Source: an uncultured Flavobacteriaceae bacterium (GTDB taxonomy: Bacteria > Bacteroidota > Bacteroidia > Flavobacteriales > Flavobacteriaceae). Taken from it: a DNA stretch of 52,676 nucleotides. How positions within the stretch are numbered: the stretch's first letter is position 1; the number at the start of each line of letters is the position of its first letter. Under the pieces are notes generated by a model. The model searched no databases and was not told the DNA's origin. It saw nothing but the letters and a program-made list of their open reading frames with translations. Below are positions 25,180-34,513 of this stretch, piece by piece. The position numbers were made by a program, and so were the translations under genes. Location: contig CAJPUR010000016.1 in the NCBI GenBank assembly GCA_905381055.1, forward strand, positions 1 through 52,676, in the 5' to 3' direction.

Positions 25180-28100
25180 TTCCTAATAAATTTAATTGAT
25201 TCTGCTCTATCAAAATGATTAATTTTAAGAATATAACTTCCGGTTGTTAAGTCGCTAGTTGAAATTCTAATTTTTCTTGAAGGATCTATATTTTTGATTG
25301 ATTTATACTTAATTAAATTACCTTGAAGATCAAAAATAAATATCTCAAATTTTATGTTCTCTCCACCTATTAAAATATTTAAATTATCATTTACAGGATT
25401 TGGATAAATAATTGATGAGGAATCTAAATAAATATTTTTCTCATACACCCCTTGGCATTCTAAATCAGTTTTTATTTTTATTACATTTAATCCTTTTTTC
25501 AAATTCAAAGAAATTTTTGAATTTGAAAATTTAATTTTCTTCTTATTGATATATATATCATATGTTTCAGCACCACTTAAATCAAAAATAATTAATTCTT
25601 TTTTTAGATTAATACTTGACTGAACTTTTAGCTCTTGAGGTTCACTTATAATTGCTTTAAAGCATTTTTCAAAAGTTGTGCTAGATGGTATGGAAATGCA
25701 TAATTGATATTCTCCACTTTTAAGATTTTCAACTTCATAACTTTGGTCTGAAAAAGTATTAATTGAAAAATAATTATTTGGACCGATTAATTTAACTGAA
25801 TAATCAAATTCAGCTCTTGCCTTGATACTAATTTTACCATTATTTTTTTCTCTACAGGTCTCATTGAGTTTAGAAATTTCGAAATTCAAGGGGTCATAAA
25901 AATCACATAAATCTCCAATCCCATTTTGATTTGAATCTAATTGATCCTCGTTAGTTACATTAGGACAGTTATCAAAATCGTTTGAAATAGTATCGAAATC
26001 ATTATTTGGAAATAATTCTCCCCTTAAACAAAAACTTAATTTAAACGAAGTCAATTGTCCAGTGTCCTGAGCTTGAGAATCAACTACTCTTAATCTCCAA
26101 GTTCCAAATGAAGAATCGCCTTTAAATAAACTCAGTTTTTCAAATGGTTTATATGTTCCTGAATATGGGGACAAGCCTTCAGTTATGTAAATATCTGTCT
26201 CATCATCAAAAGTTGTTTGAACAAAATTACTTTTGTTACCCCCAATATTTTTTACCAGATCCACTTCCTTTCCTTCAGGAGATATTAAGGTGATGTTCAG
26301 GTCTGATAAATATGAATGATTTATAGATAAAGTAACATTAAGATCTTCAATTTTTAAATTATAAGGTATTTTGATTTCATCATAAGTGATTCCAAAATTA
26401 TTGGAATCTGCATCTTGAAGATTTATTGGAGAATTTTCAGATACGAAATTTTTACAAGAAATTAATTCAGTCTTGAATTTAGAAGTCTCTGAAAAATTTG
26501 TTTGATCACAATTATTTATTGCCCTTACCCTCCAAAAGTAATTAGTTTGACTTTTTAAATTATCAATTGAAATACTAATTGAATTTGTTTCTTTATTTAT
26601 AATTAAATTTCTAAAATCATCGAATTCTGAAAGTTGAACTTGGTATTTATCTGCTCCTTCAATTTGAGTCCAATTTAAATTTATTGATAACGATTCATTT
26701 AAAGAATTGTTTATTGGATATATTAAAACAGGGGTTAAAATATTTGAACTTCTTTTTTCGATTTTAATATTTGCAGTATTTGAAATCAAGGAAGAGGATG
26801 TACCAACTAAAGTTAAATTTATATCTCCATTTATTAATTTTTGAATATTATCTAATTGAATTTTTATTTCAGTACCATTTAACGAAGTTTTTATAGGTGA
26901 AATTTCATATGTTAACCCCTCAGGAATTCCAAGGATTTGAAATTCAACTTCCTCATCGAATTGGGAGTAGCTTTTATATTTAAACAAAATGGTTTGTTGA
27001 GATATATCACAAAACTCAAATTCAGATTTTTCAAGCTCAAAAGAAAAATCTCTTAATTCGATTTGAAAATTAGATTCATTTATTGCAAAATAAATTGAAT
27101 TATCCGCTACAACTTTAATTCTAGCTTTAGATGTAGCAATTGAATCAGGAACAAAAATAAGTTCCTCTCCATCATTAACAGTATTATTTGCCAGATTTAT
27201 TGGGAAAGTATTCCCTCCATCGATAGATAAGAAAATAGAAACAGTTTTAGTATTAATTGGAGAATCAAAAGTATTTCCTACATCCCAAGTTATTTTTTCA
27301 ATACTTCCAGATCCCCACAATTCTGTTGAAGAATTTTGAGATGTTAATTTAAAAGGTTTTGAATCTTCAACTACATTAATTTTAATTTGATCTTGAGCTA
27401 TTTGACCCACATAATTTCCATTTCCAATAATTTTATCTCTTACTGTAACTCCCCAATTAATAGTCCTCCCAATTGTAGATAAACTTTCCCATTGACTATT
27501 AATTGATGGATTAGATTGAGTTAAATTACCTTCAAGAATTCTAGTCAAATTTGGCACATATCGGATTGGGCTCAAAGAAGGAGGGTAAGATCTATTAAGT
27601 GAACCAGAAATAAGATTAGACGAAAAATTTGAATTGTTAACTCTCCCATCGTCAAGCTGCTCCCATGTAAAAGTTAAGGAGGAAGAATCAGTGTCAGTTG
27701 CTAATGCCGTTAACTGATATGCAGTCCCGATTGGGATATATGTATTAATTCCTGCATTTACTATTGGACTAATATTTGAATTTTCTTCAGTATTCTGACA
27801 ATTTTTAACTTCCAAAAGTGAGGAAATTTCCCTTATAGTTAAATAATGAAAATAAGGGTCACTGTGATCTTGCAAATCATTCTCACCAGTTATACCAGCA
27901 TATCCCATTATTGTTGAGCCACTCCCTGGCTCTGCATTCACTCCTGTTCCCTCATTTTCGTAGGAAAAAGTATGATGGGCCCCAAATTGATGTCCTATTT
28001 CGTGAGCGACAAAATCAATATCAAAATAGTCGTTTAAAAATACTCCCCCTCCAGAAAAATCAATAAAAGGATGAGTAGAATAAGCTCTCCCTTTTTGACC

Positions 28101-29069
28101 GTCAACACAAACACAACCTATGCACCCTGACTCCCCATCAGGAATGTTACTATATGCAAAAAGATGTCCTAAATCATAATTGGATTCACCTATTTTGTCA
28201 GATAGAGTAGTCTGTAACTCATTACTTAAATTTGATCCATATGGTTGATTTAATGAGTTTTCATAAATTATAGAATCTGATGAAACCAACTCTAAACGTA
28301 TACCTAAATCAGTTTCAAAAACCTCATTTACTCTGTTAATAGTGCTAACTATAGCAGCATACGCATCTTGTTTATTACTTCCATTACTCTCATTATTGTC
28401 CCCCCAAAAGTCTGTATAAGATGCAGTTGCGGAAACAGCAATTTTAAAAACGTTTATTTTTCTGTCTAATTTTATATTTTTCTTTTGCTTTTGTATTCTA
28501 CTATTTTGTGTGATTTTTAATTGATTTTTATTCTCTGACAAACAATTTAATCTAGAATATGAATTGTATAATCCATTTTTATTTTTATAATAAATATGCT
28601 GCCCATTAGATGAATTTTTGATTGGTTGAATATAAATTATATCCTCAGGTAATATTATCATCCCATTTAAACCAGAATCAGAAAAAGAACCTCTGATTTT
28701 GACATTAGATCTTAAATTACTGAATCCAATAAAAGTTTTTATGTTGGGATATTTTTTTTCTAGCTCAACTGAAAGAACAGAATTTTTATAAATCACAAAT
28801 TCTTCTAATTGATTTTTTTCATTTGGAAAGAAAACAGAGACTCCCATTGAGTTATATTCAAAAGGATAACTTAATTGACTTAATTTTTTCTTGATTTTTG
28901 ATATATCTAAATTGGCATAATCAATTTCTTTATTTTTTTCAGTATTGCTTGAATTAATTTTTATTTCTGATTTATTATCACTAGATATCAACCAATAATC
29001 CTGAGCACTAGAATAAAAAAATCCCGAAAGGATTAATATTAAAAAACACCAAAGCTCTTTGCAATTCAA
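25176..29069 (-). CDS. Secreted zinc metalloprotease with FnIII, P-domain and T9SS sorting domain
   Basis: A 1,297-residue exoprotease of the reprolysin-like metzincin group. Signal peptide 1-23 (ending YSSAQ) is followed by a propeptide-like region (to about 200). The catalytic domain has the zinc site HEIGHQFGAHH at 356-366 (ligands His356, His360, His366; base Glu357) and the Met-turn STIMGY with Met388. Then come beta-sandwich domains, a fibronectin-III unit (about 775-870), a proprotein-convertase P-domain (about 885-1000; LNVTLSINHSYLSDLNITLI, FGTWRLRVVDSQ) and a thrombospondin-3-type calcium segment (SNDFDNCPNVTNEDQLDSNQ). The last 80 residues are a type A T9SS C-terminal domain (YPNPVNDNL ... 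TGSYILKI). It should be secreted by the type IX system and act on external proteins. It is coupled to the lipoprotein gene downstream. Confidence 0.93.
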   Translation of the reverse strand: MNCKELWCFLILILSGFFYSSAQDYWLISSDNKSEIKINSSNTEKNKEIDYANLDISKIKKKLSQLSYPFEYNSMGVSVFFPNEKNQLEEFVIYKNSVLSVELEKKYPNIKTFIGFSNLRSNVKIRGSFSDSGLNGMIILPEDIIYIQPIKNSSNGQHIYYKNKNGLYNSYSRLNCLSENKNQLKITQNSRIQKQKKNIKLDRKINVFKIAVSATASYTDFWGDNNESNGSNKQDAYAAIVSTINRVNEVFETDLGIRLELVSSDSIIYENSLNQPYGSNLSNELQTTLSDKIGESNYDLGHLFAYSNIPDGESGCIGCVCVDGQKGRAYSTHPFIDFSGGGVFLNDYFDIDFVAHEIGHQFGAHHTFSYENEGTGVNAEPGSGSTIMGYAGITGENDLQDHSDPYFHYLTIREISSLLEVKNCQNTEENSNISPIVNAGINTYIPIGTAYQLTALATDTDSSSLTFTWEQLDDGRVNNSNFSSNLISGSLNRSYPPSLSPIRYVPNLTRILEGNLTQSNPSINSQWESLSTIGRTINWGVTVRDKIIGNGNYVGQIAQDQIKINVVEDSKPFKLTSQNSSTELWGSGSIEKITWDVGNTFDSPINTKTVSIFLSIDGGNTFPINLANNTVNDGEELIFVPDSIATSKARIKVVADNSIYFAINESNFQIELRDFSFELEKSEFEFCDISQQTILFKYKSYSQFDEEVEFQILGIPEGLTYEISPIKTSLNGTEIKIQLDNIQKLINGDINLTLVGTSSSLISNTANIKIEKRSSNILTPVLIYPINNSLNESLSINLNWTQIEGADKYQVQLSEFDDFRNLIINKETNSISISIDNLKSQTNYFWRVRAINNCDQTNFSETSKFKTELISCKNFVSENSPINLQDADSNNFGITYDEIKIPYNLKIEDLNVTLSINHSYLSDLNITLISPEGKEVDLVKNIGGNKSNFVQTTFDDETDIYITEGLSPYSGTYKPFEKLSLFKGDSSFGTWRLRVVDSQAQDTGQLTSFKLSFCLRGELFPNNDFDTISNDFDNCPNVTNEDQLDSNQNGIGDLCDFYDPLNFEISKLNETCREKNNGKISIKARAEFDYSVKLIGPNNYFSINTFSDQSYEVENLKSGEYQLCISIPSSTTFEKCFKAIISEPQELKVQSSINLKKELIIFDLSGAETYDIYINKKKIKFSNSKISLNLKKGLNVIKIKTDLECQGVYEKNIYLDSSSIIYPNPVNDNLNILIGGENIKFEIFIFDLQGNLIKYKSIKNIDPSRKIRISTSDLTTGSYILKINHFDRAESIKFIRK

Positions 29070-29173
29070 TTTGATTAACTTATCATAAAAATTTATTGTA
29101 GGAAAGCATTTTTAATATAGAAATTACAACTAAAAAAAGCTAATTTTACAAAAATTAAATATACTTCTTTTTG

Positions 29174-30127
29174 ATGAAATTAATTAAAGGAATTAATAAT
29201 TATAAAGAAATTAAAAAATGTTTTCTTACGATTGGGACTTTTGATGGTATTCACCAAGGTCATCAAAAAATTATAAAAAACCTTGTTTCCGAAGCATCCA
29301 AAAAAAAACTTCTATCGGTTGTTTTAACTTTTTTCCCTCACCCACGAATGGTTTTACAAAAAGATATATCAATTAAACTAATCGACACAGTTGATGAAAA
29401 AATCTTAATCTTTAAAAAAATGGGTGTTGATATCCTTGTAATTCATCCATTTACAATATCTTTTTCAAAACTTGGTCCAATTGAATTTACTCAAGACATC
29501 TTGGTAAAAATTTTTAAAATTCATAAACTGTTTATTGGATTTGATCATAGATTTGGTAAAAATAGAGAAGCTTCAGTAGATGATCTTGTGAAGTTTGGAC
29601 CTAAATACAATTTTAAAGTAGAAAAAATTCAAGCTTTTGAAATAGACAAAATCAATATCAGTTCTACTAAGATTAGAAATGAGCTAATAAAAGGCAATAT
29701 AGAAATTGTTAATAAATTTTTAGGAAGACCCTTTACGCTTATTGGTGAAATTAAAAAAGGTAAAGGAGTGGGAAGAAAAATCAACTTTCCTACTGCAAAT
29801 CTTGAAATTAAGGAAAATTATAAAATTCTCCCAAAAAAAGGAGTTTACGTAATTAAATCCAAAATTATAGGTGAATACTTTTTGGGTATGATGAATATTG
29901 GAAACAGACCAACTCTAAATGGTAAGCATCAAACTATTGAAATTCATTTGTTTAATTTTAATAAAGACATTTATGGATTTAACATTCAAATTTTTATTTT
30001 TCAAAAAATCAGAGAAGAAATAAAATTTAGTTCAATTAATGATTTAAAAAAACAATTAAAAAAGGATAAAATAAAATGTATTGATATTAGCAAACGAACA
30101 CAGAATTTTAAATCAATACCTTTGTAA
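29174..30127 (+). CDS. ribF: Bifunctional riboflavin kinase / FAD synthetase
   Basis: It phosphorylates riboflavin to FMN and adenylylates FMN to FAD. The N-terminal nucleotidyltransferase domain has LTIGTFDGIHQGHQKII with the HxGH motif at 27-30 and the later SSTKIRNEL. The C-terminal flavokinase domain has GKGVGRKINFPTANLEI and IGNRPTL. The length of 317 residues is normal. The ATG at 29174 is preferred over the in-frame TTG three bases upstream. It is divergent from the metalloprotease gene across about 100 bases that must hold both promoters, and it leads a plus-strand run with serS, rsmA and mgtE. Confidence 0.96.
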   Translation: MKLIKGINNYKEIKKCFLTIGTFDGIHQGHQKIIKNLVSEASKKKLLSVVLTFFPHPRMVLQKDISIKLIDTVDEKILIFKKMGVDILVIHPFTISFSKLGPIEFTQDILVKIFKIHKLFIGFDHRFGKNREASVDDLVKFGPKYNFKVEKIQAFEIDKINISSTKIRNELIKGNIEIVNKFLGRPFTLIGEIKKGKGVGRKINFPTANLEIKENYKILPKKGVYVIKSKIIGEYFLGMMNIGNRPTLNGKHQTIEIHLFNFNKDIYGFNIQIFIFQKIREEIKFSSINDLKKQLKKDKIKCIDISKRTQNFKSIPL

Positions 30128-30143
30128 AAGAATAATATAAATT

Positions 30144-31415
30144 ATGTTAGAATTAAACTATATAAAAGAAAATAAAAAGGAAGTTATATTTGGTTTAGAA
30201 AAAAGGAATTTTAAAAACTTAGGACTGGTAGACGAAATTATTTTAATTGACAAAAAAAGGAGAGAGACTCAAAAAAAACTTGATTCAAAGCTTCATGAAA
30301 GTAATTCTTTAACAAATGAAATTGGATTTTTTTTCAAATCAGGAAAATTAAAAAAAGCTGAAACTCTCAAGCTCAAATCAATAGATTTAAAAAAAACTAC
30401 AAAATTACTTCAAGAAAAATTAAATAGTATCGAAAAAAAATTAAGCGAATTAAGATTCCAAGTTCCCAATATACCAAAAAGCATAGTTAAGAAAGGATTT
30501 TCCGAGAAGGATAATGAAGAAATTGAGAAACATGGAAAAATCAATAAATTAGATGATGATTCAATGCCTCATTGGGAATTAGCTAAAAAATATAATTTGA
30601 TTGATTTTGATATTGGCAGTAAAATAACTGGCGCTGGTTTTCCTGTATATATTGATAAAGGAGCAAAACTACAAAGAGCTTTAATTAATTTTTTTATTGA
30701 TAAAAATGTGAAAGCAGGATATAAAGAAATTCAGGTCCCTTCACTTGTAAATGAAGCTTCTGGAGTTGGGACTGGGCAATTGCCAGATAAAGAGGGCCAA
30801 ATGTATCATATCAATCAAGAAAATTTATATCTTATACCTACTTCAGAAGTACCTTTAACAAACATCTACAGGAATAAAATCATTAGTGAAAATTCTTTAC
30901 CTATAAATATGACTTCTTATACTCCATGTTTTAGAAGAGAAGCAGGAAGTTATGGTTCACATGTTAGAGGTCTTAATAGACTTCATCAATTCGATAAGGT
31001 TGAAATTGTGAAAATAGTCGCTCCTAATAAATCTAGCTCTGCATTAGAGGAAATGATATCTCATGTGAAGGGTTTACTCATTGAACTCGAACTACCATTT
31101 AGAATTTTAAGACTCTGTTCTGGTGACCTTGGTTTCACTTCTTCATTAACTTATGACTTTGAAATTTATTCTATTGCCCAAAAAAAATGGCTTGAAGTAA
31201 GTTCAGTTTCGAATTTTGAAAGTTTCCAAGCTGAAAGATTACAATTAAGATATAAAAATAAAAAAGGAGAAAAAAAACTTTTACATACGCTCAATGGAAG
31301 TAGTCTTGCTCTTCCAAGAGTTATTGCTGCTCTTCTAGAAAACAACCAATCTAAAAAAGGAATAAAAATTCCAAAGGTTCTTATCCCTTACACTAAATTT
31401 GACATGATTTATTAA
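30144..31415 (+). CDS. serS: Seryl-tRNA synthetase
   Basis: It charges tRNA-Ser (and tRNA-Sec where present) with serine. The N-terminal antiparallel coiled-coil arm (about 1-110, rich in Lys/Glu/Leu) is followed by a class II catalytic core. Visible are the TSEVPLTN serine-binding segment and motif 2 (FRREAGSYGSHVRGLNRLHQF). Motif 3 is SSLALPRVIAALLENNQ. The length of 423 is normal. It starts 16 bases after ribF, a pairing common in Flavobacteriia. Confidence 0.97.
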   Translation: MLELNYIKENKKEVIFGLEKRNFKNLGLVDEIILIDKKRRETQKKLDSKLHESNSLTNEIGFFFKSGKLKKAETLKLKSIDLKKTTKLLQEKLNSIEKKLSELRFQVPNIPKSIVKKGFSEKDNEEIEKHGKINKLDDDSMPHWELAKKYNLIDFDIGSKITGAGFPVYIDKGAKLQRALINFFIDKNVKAGYKEIQVPSLVNEASGVGTGQLPDKEGQMYHINQENLYLIPTSEVPLTNIYRNKIISENSLPINMTSYTPCFRREAGSYGSHVRGLNRLHQFDKVEIVKIVAPNKSSSALEEMISHVKGLLIELELPFRILRLCSGDLGFTSSLTYDFEIYSIAQKKWLEVSSVSNFESFQAERLQLRYKNKKGEKKLLHTLNGSSLALPRVIAALLENNQSKKGIKIPKVLIPYTKFDMIY

Positions 31416-31445
31416 AATTATTAAAGAAATTAAATATTTTATAAA

Positions 31446-32228
31446 ATGATTTTTGTAAAACCAAAAAAAAAATTAGGTCAGCATTTCCTAAAAGATGAAA
31501 ACATTGCTAAAAAAATTGTATCTCAGTTATATTTTGATAATTACTCAGCGGTTTTGGAAATTGGTCCTGGTATGGGAGTTTTAACAAAATTTATTCCAAA
31601 AAATAAAAAACTTTATTTAATCGAAATTGATGAAGAATCTATTGAATTTCTTAAAGTTAATTTTAAAACTTTAGTTGGAAATATTATTCATGGTGATTTT
31701 TTAAAGTTTAATTTGAAAAAGTTTATTAAGAAAGATCAAATTGGTGTTATAGGAAATTTCCCTTATAATATTTCTTCACAAATAATATTTAAAGTAATTG
31801 ACCATAGAAATCATATCCCTTTTTTATGTGGAATGTTTCAAAAAGAAGTTGCTGAAAGAATTTGTCAGGACAAAGGATCAAAAAAATACGGTATACTTTC
31901 TGTAATAGTTAAAGCTTTTTATGATTCTCAATTTTTATTTGAAGTCTCACCAAAAGTATTTTTACCTCCTCCTAGAGTTAAATCAGCAGTAATTAAATTA
32001 AATAGAAGAAAAAACTTTAAACTTAAATGTGATGAGGAATTATTTTTTAAAATTGTTAAACTTTCATTTCAACAAAGGCGAAAAAAGATAAAAAACAGTT
32101 TAAAAAATTTACATTTAGATATTAATCTCGATGAAGATACTATCTTTGATTTACGTCCAGAAAATTTAAGTTATAAAGATTATATAGAATTAACTCAAAA
32201 AATTGAAAGCAAAAATGCCAGGATTTGA
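31446..32228 (+). CDS. rsmA: 16S rRNA dimethyladenosine transferase
   Basis: It dimethylates two adjacent adenines near the 3' end of 16S rRNA during small-subunit maturation, using SAM. The SAM-binding motif VLEIGPGMGVLT is at 36-47, the acidic ribose-binding LIEID at 58-62, and the catalytic NFPYNIS at 104-110. The PKVFLPPPRVKSAVIKL segment and the C-terminal helical domain with SFQQRRKKIKNSL are typical. The length of 260 is normal. Its end overlaps the start of mgtE by 14 bases. Confidence 0.97.
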   Translation: MIFVKPKKKLGQHFLKDENIAKKIVSQLYFDNYSAVLEIGPGMGVLTKFIPKNKKLYLIEIDEESIEFLKVNFKTLVGNIIHGDFLKFNLKKFIKKDQIGVIGNFPYNISSQIIFKVIDHRNHIPFLCGMFQKEVAERICQDKGSKKYGILSVIVKAFYDSQFLFEVSPKVFLPPPRVKSAVIKLNRRKNFKLKCDEELFFKIVKLSFQQRRKKIKNSLKNLHLDINLDEDTIFDLRPENLSYKDYIELTQKIESKNARI

Positions 32229-33573
32229 AATTAATTCGGAATCAATAAAAAAAATTGAAAGTCTAGTAATAAAAAAAAACAATAGACTTTTAAAAAAAGA
32301 TCTTAGTAAACTTCATTATGCAGATATTGCGGAAATAGTTGAATTACTTTCAATTGAAAATGCTACATATATCATTAAACTCCTAGAAAGTGATAAAACT
32401 GCCGATGCCCTTGCAGAAATTGATGAAGATTTAAGAGAGAAAATTCTTCATAAACTTTCAACTACTGAAATTGCTGACGAGATTCAAGAACTTAATACTG
32501 ATGATGCAGCTGACCTTGTAGCAGAACTTCCTGAAGATAGAAAAGAAAAAGTTTTATCTCAAATTTCAGATACTGAACACCTAAAAGACATTCGAGAACT
32601 TCTAACCTATGAGGAAAATACTGCTGGGGGAATTATGGCAAAAGAACTTGTAAAAATTGAAGAAAACTTAAGCATATTAAAGTGTCTAAGTATAATGAGA
32701 ATTCAAGCTGAAAATATAAATAGAGTTCATTCAATTTATGTTGTTGATTCAAATAATAAACTCCTTGGTAGACTATCATTGAAAGATTTACTAACTGCTA
32801 ATTCAAATGCAAAAATTAAAGATATTTACATTCCTAAAGTAGATTTTGTTTTTGTTGACCAGTTAGTTGATCAAGTTGCTAAAATAATGTTCAAATATGA
32901 CTTAGAAGCCATTCCAGTAATTAATAAGAAAAGAGAACTATTAGGAAGAATTACCATTGATGATATAGTTGATTTAACAAAAGAAGAAGCTGAAAAAGAT
33001 TATCAATTAGCAGGTGGACTATTTAATGATGTTGAAGCAAACGATTCAATTTATCAATTAACTAAAGCAAGATTACCATGGTTGTTTTTAGGACTAATTG
33101 GCGGGTTAGGAAGTGTTTTTATTCTTCAAGACTTTGAAGATGTCATGAATAGTCCTGATTTACGAAGTTTATTTTTTTACACTCCTCTAATAGCAGCAAT
33201 GGCAGGTAATGTTGGAGTTCAATCATCCGCTATTATTGTTCAAGGAATTGCAAATGATGTTGTAAAGGGTTCCATTTGGTCAAGATTGTTAAAAGAAATA
33301 AGCTTAAGTTTAATTAATGGATTTATTCTTTCATTAGTTTTAATTTTTTTTGGAGTTGTAATTAATCAGGATATTTCCTTGAGTTTAACTGTTTCTGTAT
33401 CTATGATGGGAGTAATAGTTATTTCCGCACTAATTGGAACTTTTGTCCCAATAATTTTAAATAAAAAAGGAATTGACCCTGCAATAGCTACAGGTCCATT
33501 TATTACTACCTCAAATGATATTTTTGGTATTTTCCTATTCTTTTATTTAGCTAAATTAATTTTAGGGTTTTAA
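32215..33573 (+). CDS. mgtE: Magnesium transporter MgtE
   Basis: A Mg2+-gated inner-membrane channel. The cytosolic N domain (about 10-130, with LNTDDAADLVAELPEDRKEKV) is followed by two CBS domains (about 135-255; YEENTAGGIMAKE and AIPVINKKRELLGRITIDDIV), a plug helix and five membrane segments (about 285-450). The conserved AAMAGNVGVQSSAIIVQGIA and the ion-pore segment near TGPFITTSNDIFG are present. The ATG at 32215 (MPGFEINSES) is preferred; the frame continues to a TTG at 32203. The length of 452 is normal. It is coupled to rsmA by overlap. Confidence 0.96.
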   Translation: MPGFEINSESIKKIESLVIKKNNRLLKKDLSKLHYADIAEIVELLSIENATYIIKLLESDKTADALAEIDEDLREKILHKLSTTEIADEIQELNTDDAADLVAELPEDRKEKVLSQISDTEHLKDIRELLTYEENTAGGIMAKELVKIEENLSILKCLSIMRIQAENINRVHSIYVVDSNNKLLGRLSLKDLLTANSNAKIKDIYIPKVDFVFVDQLVDQVAKIMFKYDLEAIPVINKKRELLGRITIDDIVDLTKEEAEKDYQLAGGLFNDVEANDSIYQLTKARLPWLFLGLIGGLGSVFILQDFEDVMNSPDLRSLFFYTPLIAAMAGNVGVQSSAIIVQGIANDVVKGSIWSRLLKEISLSLINGFILSLVLIFFGVVINQDISLSLTVSVSMMGVIVISALIGTFVPIILNKKGIDPAIATGPFITTSNDIFGIFLFFYLAKLILGF

Positions 33574-33582
33574 AATTTATCA

Positions 33583-34512
33583 ATGAAAATAATTCATGTA
33601 GATAAGAATAATTCGTTATTAATTGACCATCTTGAAAAACAAGGTCATAAAAATATTATTGCTTATAAAAAACCCAAAAATGAAATTTTAAAGATTATTC
33701 ACACCTTTGATGGCTTAGTAATTAGGAGTAGATTCATTATTGATAAGGCATTTTTATTAAAATCAAAAAAATTAAAATTTATTGCAAGAGTAGGGTCTGG
33801 AGTTGAAAATATTGATATAAAATTTGCTAAATCACAAAAAATTAAGATTATTTCAGCGCCTGAAGGAAATTGCAATGCGGTTGGAGAGCATGCTTTAGGT
33901 ATGTTACTATCATTACTAAATAATATCAATATTGCCGAAAAAAGTATTTTAAAAGGCAAATGGCAAAGAAAAAAATTTATTGGTATAGAATTACAATCGA
34001 AAGTAATAGGTATTATTGGATTTGGTAATACCGGGAAAAGTTTTGCTGAAAAATTAAAAGGCCTTAATACTAAGATAATTTACTATGATATAAAAAAAAT
34101 AAGATCTAATAATTTATATGAACAAGTTGAATTGTCAGAATTAACTGAAAGATCTAATATAATTAGCTTACATATCCCTCAAAATAAATTAACAACTAAA
34201 ATGATAAATAAAGCATTTATAAATAAGATGAAAAATCCATTTTGGATTATTAATACTTCAAGGGGTAAAATCATAGAAACAAAAGATTTAATTTGGGGGA
34301 TAGAAAATAAAAAAATTTTAGGTGCTGCTCTTGATGTACTTGAATATGAAGCTAGTTCATTTGAAAAACTTTTTAATAAAAAAAATAAAGAATTAGATTA
34401 TTTAATTAATTCTGATAAAGTTATTTTAACTCCGCACATTGCTGGCCTTTCAAATGAAAGTGAAATAAAGTTGGCAAAAATAGTTTCAGATAAAATAAAA
34501 AACATAAAATAA
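33583..34512 (+). CDS. D-isomer-specific 2-hydroxyacid dehydrogenase
   Basis: A cytoplasmic NAD-dependent dehydrogenase of the D-2-hydroxyacid family, similar to the catalytic core of 3-phosphoglycerate dehydrogenase. The substrate-binding segment IARVGSGVENID (about 67-78) is followed by SAPEGNCNAVGEHALGMLL. The nucleotide motif VIGIIGFGNTGKSFAEKL (about 140-157), the catalytic NTSRGKIIETKDL and the His-containing LTPHIAGLS are all present. At 309 residues it lacks the C-terminal ACT domain of long SerA proteins. It may be the serine-pathway enzyme or a hydroxypyruvate/2-ketoacid reductase; sequence alone does not decide. It is 9 bases after mgtE and ends one base from the convergent aspartate kinase gene. 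Confidence 0.88.
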   Translation: MKIIHVDKNNSLLIDHLEKQGHKNIIAYKKPKNEILKIIHTFDGLVIRSRFIIDKAFLLKSKKLKFIARVGSGVENIDIKFAKSQKIKIISAPEGNCNAVGEHALGMLLSLLNNINIAEKSILKGKWQRKKFIGIELQSKVIGIIGFGNTGKSFAEKLKGLNTKIIYYDIKKIRSNNLYEQVELSELTERSNIISLHIPQNKLTTKMINKAFINKMKNPFWIINTSRGKIIETKDLIWGIENKKILGAALDVLEYEASSFEKLFNKKNKELDYLINSDKVILTPHIAGLSNESEIKLAKIVSDKIKNIK

Positions 34513-34513
34513 A

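Noticed and set aside
29171-29173. TTG start of ribF
   Set aside because: An ATG follows directly at 29174 and fits the family start.
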